Below, piece after piece: positions 35,530 through 46,912 of a stretch of DNA of 64,000 nt. Within the stretch, counting starts at the first letter, position 1; each line of letters begins with the position of its first letter. The stretch is from Bryum argenteum (taxonomy: Eukaryota > Streptophyta > Bryopsida > Bryales > Bryaceae), in contig CM073326.1 in the NCBI GenBank assembly GCA_037043015.1, forward strand, positions 682,001 to 746,000, in the 5' to 3' direction. The notes beneath the pieces were generated by a model, which saw only the letters and a program-made list of their open reading frames with translations, ran no database searches and had not been told where the DNA came from. Both the position numbers and the translations under genes were made by a program.

Positions 35530-36392
35530 TGTTAGCCGGGGTCACGGTATGGAGGTGTCCGAGGTACGGGGAAGGGGGAAGGAGGAAGGGTCAGGAGTAT
35601 GAGAAGACCGAGGGGTGGTCTTCTACCAGGGGTACCCCAGGGGACAGGGTATGCTTGGGAACCGGCGTTGGGGATACCCGTGGGTATCACAGGCAGGTTA
35701 TCTCCGGGTCTAGGCCGGACTACTGTAGCCGTTGACTACACTCGTAATCACTTCAGTGATTGGAGCCGATCGGGGCAACCTACGGGCCGAGGGGAGTGTC
35801 TTGGACCATTGCGGCCCAGGGTTACACTCGCGGCGGGCGTCTCGATCGGTCGGTGTGCTCACTCCTCGTCCCGGTCCATGGCTCGGTGTCTCCGTGGCGC
35901 AACAAGGAGCCGAGGAAATGGTTACACACAACCACGGGCGTGTTCGTCCTCCCGAGACACACTTGATCCGAGGATTGCCACGGGCCTCGGCGCGTGCTTG
36001 GTGTTAGAGCGAGAAGAATAGAAGGGAAGAGGGAGAGTTTGGTGACTAGACGAGTAGCGTAGAATCGAGCCCGTATTGCATTGCGTTAGTGAAAGCGCCG
36101 AATGGCTACAAGAGGTGTTTGCGGAAAGGGAGCACTCACGGCTATCACTACTCGTGCGATCTGCGACTAGTGTTTGTGTAATTCTATCACTATTTATAAT
36201 AAAACCTAATCTTCTTCTTATTTGTTGTTGCCTTAATCGCTTCTTCCTGCGTCCGCGGTCTCGATCCTCGTATTTTGTCTATCTCTGTGACACTGCACCC
36301 TCGGCCTCGAGCCCCGTGGTGGCTCTTTGTAACTCCATGGTCTCCCGTGGCTTGGTCTTGGTAATGATACCCGCATGCTATGGCGGGTAACA
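35530..36392 (-). repeat. 3' LTR of the retrotransposon
   Basis: 863 bp. On the minus strand it starts TGTTACCCGCC and ends GGCTAACA (TG...CA). A TATAAATA box lies at about 36,195-36,203. Confidence 0.93.
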
Positions 36393-36410
36393 TTTTGCCC
36401 TCCTTCATGA
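36393..36410 (-). promoter_or_regulatory. Polypurine tract
   Basis: GAAGGAGGGCAAAA on the minus strand directly before the 3' LTR, matching the standard plus-strand primer position. Confidence 0.75.
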
Positions 36411-36436
36411 GTGCAATTCGTCCCGAATTCTTTGTG

Positions 36437-38823
36437 TCAACGGCGCGTGTGGGGGCGGGCCTCTGTTCGGCCTGGCATGTTGGGGAAGGCCGCCGGGCCG
36501 CTGCGAGGGGGTTCTTCATCGTTGTGGATCCTTCGAAGTGCCTCGGCCACGGCTCGGTGTACCAGGACGTGGTTGCCACGGAAATTGAGTGCATGGGTGT
36601 ATACGTCAAACACCGTGCCTCCCAGTGTCCTGTTGCAGGCTGGGCATTGTCGGCCTTGGGCCTCGGGATCTGTATAATGCGCGGCGAGATCGGGATGCTC
36701 GTGGAAATATTTCAACACAAAGTGCATTGACTCCGTAGCCTCATCTCCGTCCTCGTCCGCGTTCTCGATGTTCCAACCCTCCTGTTCCTCCTGTTGGAGG
36801 AGGATTTGCCTATGTCGTGCTAATGACAGGGGAGATGGCCGCGTTCGCAATGGGGAAAACGTGGGTAGGGGGTTCGAGGGCGTCATGGGTGATTCTGCCC
36901 GTCGTGGCCATGGGTACGTACCATCGGCGTTCTGTCTTACAGGAGACTCATATTGTATCGGTGGTGACAGGACTGGGAGGTGATACTGGGGTGAACTCGC
37001 CGTGGTGTGTTGCCGTGGAGATTGATGCGGTGTTTGCTCCTGATCGGTGAATCCCTCCGGTATGTCTACTCTCTCCTCCCCTATCTGTGTCGAGAACTGG
37101 TACAAATCCTCCCCGGAGTTCGTGTCTCCCCCCCTGTCCTCGGTTTGTGCGTGTGTGTGCCCCTCGTATGCCTCGTCGTCGTCGTCCATAGGGGCGTGGC
37201 TCCGAGGCTGTGTGAGCTCCGGCTCCACCATGGTTTGGGGCTGTGCTTCCTCCTCGTCCTCGCCCAGGAAGGCTTCTCCTTGGCTGCCCCAGTTATGATC
37301 GGAGCCCTCGAGCTCCAGTGCCACCAGTGCATCTCCTGTGCATTGGTCGAGGAATACCGCGGGGGGTTCCATGGATGTGGGTGGTGCGGACCACAGCATT
37401 TGATATGCTGTGGCTGCAATTACTCGGGCCGCGTTGGTTGTCCATGCCAATTTATTGGCCTCGAAATTCTCCCTGGCATTGTCAATCTCCTGGCGCTGCC
37501 GTTGTAGTGCTGTAATGTCCACGGTGCTGGTTGACGGGGCCGAGGATTTACCGGTGAGTTCCTCGGTCAAGGCCTTGCATTTGGCCACGAGCTCGACTGT
37601 CTGTTGGTCGGTCGAGCAATCCTCTCTGTGGTCCGGGTGTGCTGCTGCTCTTGAAGGTTTGGACCTCTCTGTGGCCGCTGTAGTTCCAAATCCCGTGCGT
37701 CAGTGGTTCTCGAAGGAGGTCACTGCCCCTGGATGTGCTCGGTGTTGAGCTGAACCTCCCTCTTGTATTCCTCCATCGCTTTGCGAGCCGCGATCTGTTC
37801 GTGTTGCGTGTGCATTTAGCCGTGCCGTATGACGCTTGTGTCGGCTTCCAGTCCTTATGTTTGGCCGTGGTCTTTTGTTCTTCTTTGCTCCATGATGTGG
37901 AGGAATTTCAGCATTTCCTCCATACACTTCTCCATGGTATGCTTCTGTGCGTTGAATTCCGTGGCGTGTGGGCCTAACTGTGTGGCCGTGGAGGTACTAG
38001 CGATTTCCATGGGGGCTGCTTCTATTGTACTGTCCTCCTCGGTGCGTGGGCGCTTTCCCCGGGGTGTTGGCGTGGTGTCAGGCCTCTCCGCCGCTGCCAA
38101 TTCGCGCTGTATGTCCAGGAATGTCCCCATGGCCCAGGGGTGGTGGTTCACTCGATGATAATCGAGGAAATGGCCAATAAATTGCGTCAAAAAAGGGGCA
38201 ATGGGGCTCTCGTATTCATCGCTCTGGACGTGCCCTTGGATTTGGTTGACCGCGTTCCTGTCCACGAGTTTGCCCCAGTTAATCTTCTCGCCACGGCCCG
38301 CCATGACGCACAGGGCAATCTGATCCGGGTGTACTGCATTGCAGTCGTTCCGGAAAAACACTTGGCTGAGTATGCCGCGGATCCGCCCAAACCATGGATC
38401 GGGCATATTCGGGTTGCTCCTCGTGATGTCGTACACATCGAACTTGTTATCTCCTTTCACGGGGTAGCCGTCAGTATAAATCGAGGTGTCGGGTTGGGGA
38501 AGTGTGCTGGTCTGAGGCGACCAACTCGTAACTCCGGTGCCATCCCATCCGAAAAACTGGTGTAGGTATCTCGGGGAGTACCGCACGAGGACTCCCTCTA
38601 CGACCCCGGCCACGTCTGTATTGCGAGGGTCCTCCCTCTGTCTTTCCCTCATTGATGCGATGAAGGCTCTGCATCGGCCGAGGTCGATATTAGCGCGGAG
38701 GTGGTCTGCATACCGGAGCAGCCCTGCCGTCGCGAGCCACTCCGCGTCCGGGTACTTCTTCCATTCTGCAATCTGCCTCGGGACATACAAGGGCTTGCGC
38801 TCCCGGGGGGCACCTCGCGCCAT
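36437..38823 (-). CDS. Extra 3' ORF of the retrotransposon: coiled coil plus C2H2-like zinc motif
   Basis: The start [20 protein letters not shown] at 38,823 overlaps the end of pol by about 130 bp in another frame. The N-terminal 200 residues are globular ([33 protein letters not shown]) and recall the plant transposon-protein/gag-like domains of large Gypsy elements. A nuclear-type RGKRPRTEE follows, then a coiled coil, an acidic Pro-rich region and a C-terminal CPACNRTL ... [11 protein letters not shown] motif that could bind zinc. One frame change lies near 37,700-37,850. A second, nearly intact copy of the distal part is at 52.15-53.85 kb, so the ORF is conserved between copies. It occupies the env position, but I see no signal peptide or membrane segment. 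Confidence 0.7.
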
Positions 38824-41287
38824 GGTCAGCGAGAGTCGCACCGAGGGATTCACACGGGAGAGAGAGAGCTGCAAATCGGCGAAGTATGACTAGGAAGCGA
38901 GAGGCGGCAAGCGCAAAGTCAGAACACCGATCATGCGAGGCGAGAACACTCCGGGCAATTCCCGGCTTTTGAGCTTTCACTCGTCGCTGAGAGGAGAAAG
39001 TGGGAGTGATGATGGATCTGCTCGTGGCGGCGGTGTCTTTTAAAGGGTGAGGTGATGATGCCTCGGGAGTAAATGATGCCTCGGTCGGATCCAGGGGGGT
39101 AATTATGGCATTGATTGGCCATTCCTCGGGGGTCGGGTGGTGACTGTGACTCCCTGGGTTTTTGTCATGGATGACATGGATGTGGTTGATGTATGCACAT
39201 GGGATGTGCATGGGTATGGCCGAGGCGGGGAAGTATCCCTGTGCTGCTAAGTCCCAGGGGCTGACAACGTAGTCTTCTGACGGAGTCCGTTCGTGTAGTC
39301 GGTGCTGTTCCCCGGTGCCTCGTGTGTCTCCCTCGGATTTTGGTCTCCCTGGCTCCTGCATTTTTCCACGGTGCGCTGCCTGGCTTTGCCTGATGCCTTG
39401 GTAATTTTGGGTCTTGTGTGGAGTACTCCCGGCTGTCGTGGTTTGTGTGTTGTTGCTCGTCGTGTCCATATCCTGTGCCTCGTCTGCCAATGTCTTATGA
39501 ATGTCTTGCAGACTTAGGGCCGTCGTTAGCCGTGGCACCGTGGCGTGGTACTGTTTGAGCTTGGCGGAATTGACAATTGTAGCATGGGGGTCGAAATGGG
39601 TGCTGTTGACGAGGAGCACTGTGTTATTGGGCAGCGCTAATTGTACGGTGTAGGGGCCGTGCCATATCGATTCGAATTTGGATCGTTTGAGTTTGGAATC
39701 TCGGGGGCACCAGAGTACTTGGTCCCCTTTTTGGAACACTCGTGGGGGCTGCGTACCTTGGAAGTGGCGTGCGGCCAGGGTTTGTTTGTGTAGTATGTGT
39801 GTAGATGCCGAGGCCCGAATTTCCTCCAGATGATGGAGGTCCCTGATGCGAGCTGCGAGTACCCTGTGCGGTGTATAATCCCGTGGCTGAAGGGTGTGAA
39901 ATGTCGGCACGATGTATTCCGTGGGTAGCAGAGGTTGCGTACCAAAAACCATTTCGAACGGGCTTGCATTTGTGGCGGTTTTTACAGCTACGCGGTATGC
40001 CCAAAGTGCAGCTGGTAAGCAGTCATCCCAATCTGCCTGATTTGCATGCACAAATCGTTTTAGCATATTGATCAAGGTTTTGTTTGTTGATTCCGCTTGC
40101 CCGTTTCCTTGTGGATAGTACACGGTGCTGGTCCGATGTTTGATGACATGGTTGTCCAGGAGATCTTGGATCACAGTGTTCACGAAGTGAGTCCCCTGGT
40201 CGGAGATTATCTCCAGTGGGCATCCAAACCGAGTGATAATGTTTTCGTAGATGAACGTGGCCGTGACGACCGCGGTGTTAGTTCGTAGTGGCTTGGCCTC
40301 GACCCACTTTGTGGTATAATCCGTGGCGACGAGTATGTATTTGTAACCTTGGCGTGTCGTGGGTTTTATTGGGCCCACGAAATCTAAACCCCATCGCTGA
40401 AATGGTCCCAGTGGAGGTATCGATTTTAACGGCGACTTGCCTTGGTGCTGGAAATTCGTCGTGGAGATTTGACAGGCATGGCAATTTTTGACGTAGGTGA
40501 TTACGTCTTTGTGCATTCTCGGCCACCAATACTTGGCAGAGAGTATCTTCTTCACCGTGGTGTCGGGGCCTTGGTGCCCTCCCGCGGGTCCGTCGTGGAG
40601 GTGTTCTATTATCTGTTGCTGTTGTTTGGTTGGTACACACAACCGAACCTCTTGATCCGGTCCTCGTTTGTACAGTTTTCCTTGGACCACGGTGTATGGC
40701 AGAGTAGTCTGCACAAAACTGATTTTACGTGTTCCTGTTAACTCCGCGGGGGTAATGCCCGTGGTGAGGTAGCGCACAATGTTGGCCCTCCAATCCTCCT
40801 CGGTTTCCCCGGGGTCCTTTTCGATCTGCATGGCTTGTACGTAGGCCTCGTTAAAAGAATCATCTATTCCTTCCGCGGTGGTGTTAGTATCCCGGGATAG
40901 GTAATCCGCCACGATGTGACGCTTCCCTGGAACGTATACCACTTCGAAATCGTATTCGAGCAGTATCATGATCCAACGCGCCACTCTCCCTGTAACCAAA
41001 GTTTGGTTTACGAGGTACGACAAGCTGTGGTGATCAACCATGAATCGAAATTTCTTCCCGAGGAGGTAATGCCTAAACTTTTTAACAGCGTATATCATGG
41101 CCAAGGCCTCGCGTTCCGTGGTAGAGTAGTTTCGTTCTGCTTGGTTGAGGAGTCGGCTAGCGTAGGCCACGGGTTGATCGTGCTTACCGTTTATGTTTTG
41201 GGCCAACATGACTCCCACGGCAATGTTAGACGCGTCGGTATGCACGTGGAAAGGCCGACCAGTCCGGGGCGATGAGGATGGGTGCAT
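38690..41287 (-). CDS. Retrotransposon pol, RNase H and integrase part
   Basis: RNase [13 protein letters not shown], then [19 protein letters not shown] and VDHHSLSYL supply the acidic residues. Next are an integrase HHCC zinc finger ([12 protein letters not shown] ... NCHACQ) and the core D (LDFVGPI), D (IISDQGTHF) and E ([10 protein letters not shown]), followed by a GPY/F-type module ([16 protein letters not shown]). No chromodomain is evident. A roughly 250-residue low-complexity extension runs to the stop at 38,690 and overlaps the extra ORF. Confidence 0.9.
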   Translation of the reverse strand: MHPSSSPRTGRPFHVHTDASNIAVGVMLAQNINGKHDQPVAYASRLLNQAERNYSTTEREALAMIYAVKKFRHYLLGKKFRFMVDHHSLSYLVNQTLVTGRVARWIMILLEYDFEVVYVPGKRHIVADYLSRDTNTTAEGIDDSFNEAYVQAMQIEKDPGETEEDWRANIVRYLTTGITPAELTGTRKISFVQTTLPYTVVQGKLYKRGPDQEVRLCVPTKQQQQIIEHLHDGPAGGHQGPDTTVKKILSAKYWWPRMHKDVITYVKNCHACQISTTNFQHQGKSPLKSIPPLGPFQRWGLDFVGPIKPTTRQGYKYILVATDYTTKWVEAKPLRTNTAVVTATFIYENIITRFGCPLEIISDQGTHFVNTVIQDLLDNHVIKHRTSTVYYPQGNGQAESTNKTLINMLKRFVHANQADWDDCLPAALWAYRVAVKTATNASPFEMVFGTQPLLPTEYIVPTFHTLQPRDYTPHRVLAARIRDLHHLEEIRASASTHILHKQTLAARHFQGTQPPRVFQKGDQVLWCPRDSKLKRSKFESIWHGPYTVQLALPNNTVLLVNSTHFDPHATIVNSAKLKQYHATVPRLTTALSLQDIHKTLADEAQDMDTTSNNTQTTTAGSTPHKTQNYQGIRQSQAAHRGKMQEPGRPKSEGDTRGTGEQHRLHERTPSEDYVVSPWDLAAQGYFPASAIPMHIPCAYINHIHVIHDKNPGSHSHHPTPEEWPINAIITPLDPTEASFTPEASSPHPLKDTAATSRSIITPTFSSQRRVKAQKPGIARSVLASHDRCSDFALAASRFLVILRRFAALSLPCESLGATLADHGARCPPGAQALVCPEADCRMEEVPGRGVARDGRAAPVCRPPPR

Positions 41288-41431
41288 TTGAGTATGCTTG
41301 CTTGATCTTCTCCAGCGCCTTTTGTGCCTCCGGTGTCCAGTCCCTCGGGTAGACGTATTTGGCGTGATTTAACGCCGTGATTGGAGCTGTTATGTGGGCA
41401 AGTTTTTCGATGTAGATCCGATTAAAGCGTG

Positions 41432-43459
41432 CTAATCCCCGAGTCGTTGTACACCCTTTTGATTGGTTGGCGGTGTCATATCCAAGATGTCCTTGATCTT
41501 CTCAGGGTCGGGGAGTTTACCATGTTTACACACGATGTAGCCCAGGATAACGCCGGCGAAGTACAGGAACATGCACTTGTCTGCGTTGAGGCTCACCCCA
41601 TTGGATCTACACGCGTTGAAAATTTGCCGGAGATGCGAGACGTGGTCTTTCATCCTACCGTAGACGGTGCCATCATCTAAGTAGATTCGGAAAAATTGTT
41701 TGAGGTATGGTCTGAAGATTAGTTCCATAACTCGTTGAAATGTCATGGGTGCATTTTTGGTCCCGAAGGGCATTCTTTCGAATTGGTAAGGTCCCCATTC
41801 CGTGGAAAAGGCCGTCTTGCCTTTGTCTTGTTACGCCATGGCCACTTGATAGTATCGGCGTCAGAACGAGTACATTTCGTGTCCTGCTACTTCATCTATA
41901 ATTTCCTCCATGTAGGGCAACGGATAGTGGTCCTTTTTTGTGGCTGCGTTGAGTTTTCTGAAGTCCACACAGATGCGCAATGTACCATTTTTCTTAGGAA
42001 TGATGACCATGGGTGATAACCATGGTGCGCGTCCCACGGGGATATGAACTTAGCGTGGAGCAATTTGTCGAGCTCAGTTTTGACCCGGGCAGCGTAATTC
42101 GGGTTCATCCTGTACCGCCGTTGTTGCACCGGTGTAGCACCGGGGACGAGGTCGATGGTATGCTCGGCTAGGGCATTGGGAATGCCCTTCAAGTCTTCGT
42201 GATTCCACGCGAATATGTCTGTACTCATGGAACAAGGCGATGGCGGCTTGTTTAATTTCGGGGGCGCGTCGGTATTAATTTTGATGTATTTGGTCATCCA
42301 TTTGTTCGAGGTTAACCAACTGTACCCTTTCCTTGGCTCCGTGGGTCCATCCTGTGATGGTCTCGTGATGTAGTGCCTTTTTTGCAGGGACAGCATTGAC
42401 CACGACCTCCCGTCTATCTCCCGGGTAAAGTGGGCGGGGATGTCTAACTTTTCTCCTTCCCGTACCAAGGCGGCCAAGTGTATCTCGGCCATGGGTGCGA
42501 GGTCAGGATGGACATGCAACACCAGAGCCTCTTGTTCGGTGGTGAACTGCCGTGGCCAGTCTGTTCCCGTCGATGTCCTAATTTGACTCATCTTGGCTCG
42601 GGTCAGGCAGCTATCCACAGGTATGACCACGGTTCTCCCTTGGCGTTGGATGTGTATTTGGTTCTTGGTCCAATCATGAATTGCCTCCATGTCTCGTAAC
42701 CAGGGTCTTCCTAATATAACCGGGAAACCGCTGTCTTGAGGCATGTCGATTACCACAAATGTTGCCGGGGTGGAGACCCCGTGTATTGTGATTCCGACCA
42801 TGGTAAGAATTCCCAGGGGTGTGACAGGTGCGTCATTAGCCATGCGCAAGATGAATCGCGCGCTGCGGGGTTGTGGTAGTAGTCGGCGCTTGTCTAACGT
42901 GGTTACTCATTACGTTTACACCTGATCCCCCGTCAACGAGGACGTTGGTCAGTGTCTGTCCTCCCAATTGGACATGGATCACCGCGGCATCCGGGTCTAA
43001 TGTGGTGGCGTTAACCTCCACGAACTCGGGGTCTGGTTTGGCCGTGGTTATGGCGGTTTGTTGTAGGTACTGTTGTAATTCCGGGCTGATCTGTAGTAAT
43101 TTAGCCAGGGTGATCGTCACATTGGTAGTGTCGAGGATTCGTTGTAATGCGGGGTCCGTGGCACGCCTCTGGTCCGTGGGTGCCATTTCCAGATCCTTTT
43201 GCAGATCCGTTCGAAGATTATGTAATCGTTCCCAGTGGTTTTCGGGGAATGGTTTCTTGTGTTCCACCACGTGGGTCGGGGAGCGTGTTTTTGACCTTGT
43301 GGTTACCGCGGAGGCCGAGATTGTGGAAATGCTGGCTTCCGGCCCGCGTACCTCAGTAAGTGTCACCCCTCCTCGCCTGTGACCCGTGGAGTTTGCGTTG
43401 GGAGGCCCCGTGGATGTACTGGCCCGATTTTGTGCCCACCACATTTTAGTACCGGGCAT
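41432..43459 (-). pseudogene. Retrotransposon protease and reverse transcriptase part, frame-disrupted
   Basis: The protease has LVDGGSGVNVMS, the DGGS active-site variant known in plant Gypsy lineages, and FPVILGRPWL downstream. The RT starts with DIFAWNHEDLKGI and YRMNPNYAARV, continues after a frame change with CVDFRKLN, MPFGTKNAPMTFQR, and the catalytic IYLDDGTVYG (YLDD box). Frame changes occur near 42,840 and 42,040, and two in-frame stops lie near 41,830-41,860 around YYQVAMA. Activity of this copy is therefore doubtful unless those are errors. Confidence 0.88.
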
Positions 43460-43468
43460 TGGCTTCGT

Positions 43469-44630
43469 CTATGGTCCAGGCCCCGCATTCCCAGCAAGCG
43501 TCGTGCGCCCTGGTTGGAAAGCGTCCACATTAACCTCCTCGGGATATACCGCGGCCATGGTGTTTCTGGGGCGTCTAGGATCCTGGGTCGGGGTTGTATT
43601 TGTTGAATACCAACACCTTCCATGGTGTGTTTTTCCACATGTCTCGCATAACTGTGGTGCGAGCCTAGCATCCTGGCGCGCCGCGGGTAGAGGTAACAGG
43701 GGGGTTTGGGTCTGTTTCAGGGCTGTGAGCTCTCGGCTGATATCGTTGGCCGCGGAGAGGATGTCGGGCAGTGTCTTTACACCACGGATAACGATACCCT
43801 GTTGTATCCATGGGAGTAGTCCTTTTTTAAACCACTCACACATGTATTCTTCTTCGGGTCGTTGGCTAAGTTTGTCGGCCAACTGTTTAAATCTATCGTA
43901 AAATTTGTCCACAGGCTCATTCGTGGATTGGGTAATCGAATCCAGCGCTCGGAGAACTTCCGAGCTTGTTTTTAATTTCCTAAACTTATGTAGGAAGCTG
44001 CGCTCCATGTCCTCCCAACTAGCATTGAGGTGTTCGGATTCGAAGTCAATGTACCAGTTGATGTGATTCCCTTGGAGCGTGGTGCCGAAGATATTTTGTA
44101 GGTCCGAGGCATTAACGATGCCGTTCGTGTGGCTATCACCTTGAACCTTCGATATGCGGTCGGGATCCCCGCACTCGTCAAACACGGGTATGGTATCTTG
44201 GGTAACTTGGCATGAGTGTCAAGGCTCCCGGGTGTGTGACATGTGGGTAATCCCGTGGGTACCGCTCATCGGTGCCGGTGATGGCATCCCCGAGGTGCTT
44301 GAGTGGCCGCGGCGTTGTTCCCCTGCGGTATCTTTGGCCGACCCGTCGCCTGTTTGGTTCACCCACACTCCTTGGCGTGGAAGCAATAACCTCGGGGGCA
44401 ACATTACCTTGGATGTCTCGATATTTCAGGCTGAGCAACTCCAATTTAGCATTCGTGGCCTCATTCTGGGCCGCTAGATCCGTCATTTGTTGCTTCATCC
44501 ATTGTAGTAATTCTCTGGTCTCATCTTCATGTTGCACGATTTCTTCCATATCTGCAACTATATTTTCCACGGCTTTTTCCGCGGCGTGTTTTTTCGGGGG
44601 CATTTTCCTTCCCTGCAGGCTCGTAGCCAA
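43469..44630 (-). pseudogene. Retrotransposon gag, one frame change
   Basis: The N-terminal helix region MPPKKHAAEKAVENIVADME is followed by a coiled coil, then after a frame change near 44,180 the retrotransposon gag core: FGTTLQGNHINWYIDF, FLHKFRKLK and FYDRFKQLADKLSQ. A small Cys/His cluster, CETCGKTHHGRC, resembles a zinc knuckle. Gag assembles the particle and packages RNA. Confidence 0.85.
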
Positions 44631-44697
44631 AGAATCTTTCTCTTTCTATCTCTCTCTCTCTTTTTTTTTTTTTTTTTTTTTTTTACCTCAGTACTCC

Positions 44698-44716
44698 ATC
44701 CCCAGCATGGTCGCCA
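44698..44716 (-). promoter_or_regulatory. Primer binding site
   Basis: TGGCGACCATGCTGGGGA on the minus strand, three bases inside the 5' LTR. It begins TGG, complementary to a tRNA CCA end; the tRNA is not identified. Confidence 0.65.
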
Positions 44717-44719
44717 AAA

Positions 44720-45571
44720 TGTTAGCCGGGGTCACGGTATGGAGGTGTCCGAGGTACGGGGAAGGGGGAAGGAGGAAGGGTCAGGAGTATGAGAAGACCG
44801 AGGGGTGGTCTTCTACCAGGGGTACCCCAGGGGACAGGGTATGCTTGGGAACCGGCGTTGGGGATACCCGTGGGTATCACAGGCAGGTTATCTCCGGGTC
44901 TAGGCCGGACTACTGTAGCCGTTGACTACACTCGTAATCACTTCAGTGATTGGAGCCGATCGGGGCAACCTACAGGCCGAGGGAGTGTCTTGGACCGACT
45001 GCAGCCCAGGGTTACACTCGCGGCGGGGCGTCTCTGATCGGTGTGCTCACTCCTCGTCCTGGTCCATGGCTCAGTGTCTCCGTGGCGCAACAAGGAGCTG
45101 AGGAAATGGTTACACACAACCACGGCGTGTTCGTCCTCCTGAGACACACTTGATCCGAGGATTGCCACGGGCCTCGGCGTGCACTGGTGTTAGAGCAGAA
45201 GAATAGAAGGGAAGAGGGAGAGTTTGGTGACTAGACAGAGTAGCGTAGAATCGAGCCCGTATTGCATTGCGTTAGTGAAACTGCCGAATGGCTACAAGAG
45301 GTGTTTGCGGAAAGGGAGCACTCACGGCTATCACTACTCGTGCGATACTGCGACTAGTGTTTGTGTAATTCTATCACTATTTATAATAAAACCTAATCTT
45401 GCTGCGCTGTTGTTGCCTTAACTGCTTCTGCGTCCGCGGTCTCGATCCTCGTGGCCCCTGTCTATCTGTGACACTGCACCCTCGGCCTCGAGCCCCGTGG
45501 CTGCTGTAACTCCATGGTCTCCCCGTGGCTTGGTCTTCGGTAATGATACCCGCATGCTATGGCGGGTAACA
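44720..45571 (-). repeat. 5' LTR of the retrotransposon
   Basis: 852 bp, near-identical to the 3' LTR. Differences are concentrated at CTG/CAG trinucleotides, suggesting a recent insertion plus sequencing artefacts. Confidence 0.93.
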
Positions 45572-46523
45572 GTATGTCCAGTATGTTGCTCCCCATTTAG
45601 CACGAGATTCTACGAGATGATGGGCATACGAGATCTTATGCCACCAGGGCACGACTTCAATCGATGGAATCTTCCATTGGATCAATACCCGAAGAAATTT
45701 CTAAACTACTCTGATTGGGGAAATGCTCTTACCTGGAGTACATCCGAATCAAAACACCAACTAGCCATTCAATTTGGTGGGGATCATGATCAGTTATTTT
45801 GGATGACACGAGATTACGAAATAGAGATCAGGGCGAGGAATATTGAAGGTGATGAGCAACGAGAGTTGTTTTGTCGTAATTTCGGGGGGCATTGGAGCGT
45901 CGAACACAACCGTTTCTTTCGATTTCCTCCAAAGAAAGTGGAAAAGGGAGAAGATGGTTCGTGGCACGAAATAACCGATTCAACAGGCTTTGGTGAGGAG
46001 TACAAGAAGTACGATCATACTCCAATTGGAAGGCTCTGGTACTCGCGAAATTGGAGGAGGCCGCAATATTCCGGATTTCGATACCGGAAAATTCTTTTGA
46101 AGATGTGGAGGTCTCTTATTGGGATGCGGTGAAGAAGTTTGATACGCGTATCGATGACGCCATTACATTTTGGAGAGAATGTCTTTTAAACCCAAAAGAC
46201 ACTCAACTTCTATTATTGGATGAGTTTGAAGGTGTTGTACAGGATGTCGTTGCAAAGATCGAGAAGGCCATGGAAATCTTACGTAACAAACAAGTGGATC
46301 CGAGCAAAAAGCGGAAGAGGCAATCGGGCGACGATGGGGAGGATAGTTGGCAGGCAGGTATGAGAGGCGAAATCGCAGCGGTGGATCGAGAGTATGAAGA
46401 GGGCGGTCGAATTGCCCGTCCAAGTCAAAGACCGTGTACTCGTAGTGTAGCTCAGATTGGCCAATCGGATGGATCTTCAGTTTGAAGTTAGAACGGATGT
46501 TGGACCTTAAGTTCCACGTATAT

Positions 46524-46527
<4 letters not shown>

Positions 46528-46583
<56 letters not shown>
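46528..46583. repeat. (AT)n microsatellite
   Basis: About 28 AT dinucleotides in the convergent region just after the RING-type gene. The remaining DNA to 46,912 is AT-rich without a gene. Confidence 0.95.
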
Positions 46584-46586
<3 letters not shown>

Positions 46587-46912
46587 TTTTTTTAGATTGT
46601 ATGGTTGTTGTTTTAAAAATGATGAAAATGCCACCATTGATCCATGGGGCCTTATTTTTGAAGTAAAGGGTTACAATCTTTTTTGATTTAATGTGCATTT
46701 CTTTTGTATGCTTGAGAGTGAAGACTATCGTACGACAAGTATGTAAAAATATATGTAATATTTTTCAAAACATTAAATGCAGTCATGTAGACAATAGAAT
46801 CTCCAAATGCATTTGGAGTAAAACAATAAAGTACTACAGTAAACTATAGCTACAATTTTTATAATAAGTATAAGTCCTATGAACCTATACTACATAAAGA
46901 TGCCAAATTCAA

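Larger units (their letters stand above)
35530..45571 (-). mobile_element. 10.04-kb Ty3/Gypsy LTR retrotransposon
   Basis: The two LTRs are 35,530-36,392 and 44,720-45,571, and the 5-bp duplication GTATG lies at 35,525-35,529 and 45,572-45,576. On the minus strand the order is 5' LTR, primer site, gag, protease, reverse transcriptase, RNase H, integrase, an extra ORF, polypurine tract, 3' LTR. The PR-RT-RH-IN order makes it Ty3/Gypsy. Several frame changes and two in-frame stops in the RT mean this copy looks non-autonomous as written. Confidence 0.95.
33080..46485 (+). pseudogene. CKKYVKMYHI / coiled-coil / RING-H2 gene, split by an LTR retrotransposon
   Basis: The first part, 33,080-35,529, starts MATDIDSTNMEAN, carries CKKYVKMYHIGKLWPREC at about residues 90-107, a charged middle region with KDDGKEDGEKDG repeats, and a long Glu/Lys-rich coiled coil. 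It ends in a RING start, CAVCLHNF ... CGHNFHVTCICRY. The second part, after the target duplication (45,577), supplies the missing CPVC pair and a C-terminal region (FNRWNLPLDQYPKKFLNY ... PPKKVEKGEDGSW) with one frame change near 46,045 and a basic KKRKRQ stretch, ending at 46,485. Without the insert the ligand pattern is C3H2C3, typical of RING-H2 ubiquitin ligases. E3 activity is inferred from the family only. Confidence 0.75.

Noticed and set aside
35697-35720. Possible 21-bp palindrome unit in the LTR (TTATCTCCGGGTCTAGGCCG)
   Set aside because: Only one arm matches; the second arm and GATAA are missing, so the palindrome remains restricted to the 19.6-kb element.
36437-38823. An envelope gene making the Gypsy element virus-like
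   Set aside because: No signal peptide, transmembrane segment or cleavage site; the protein is coiled coil plus a zinc-like motif.
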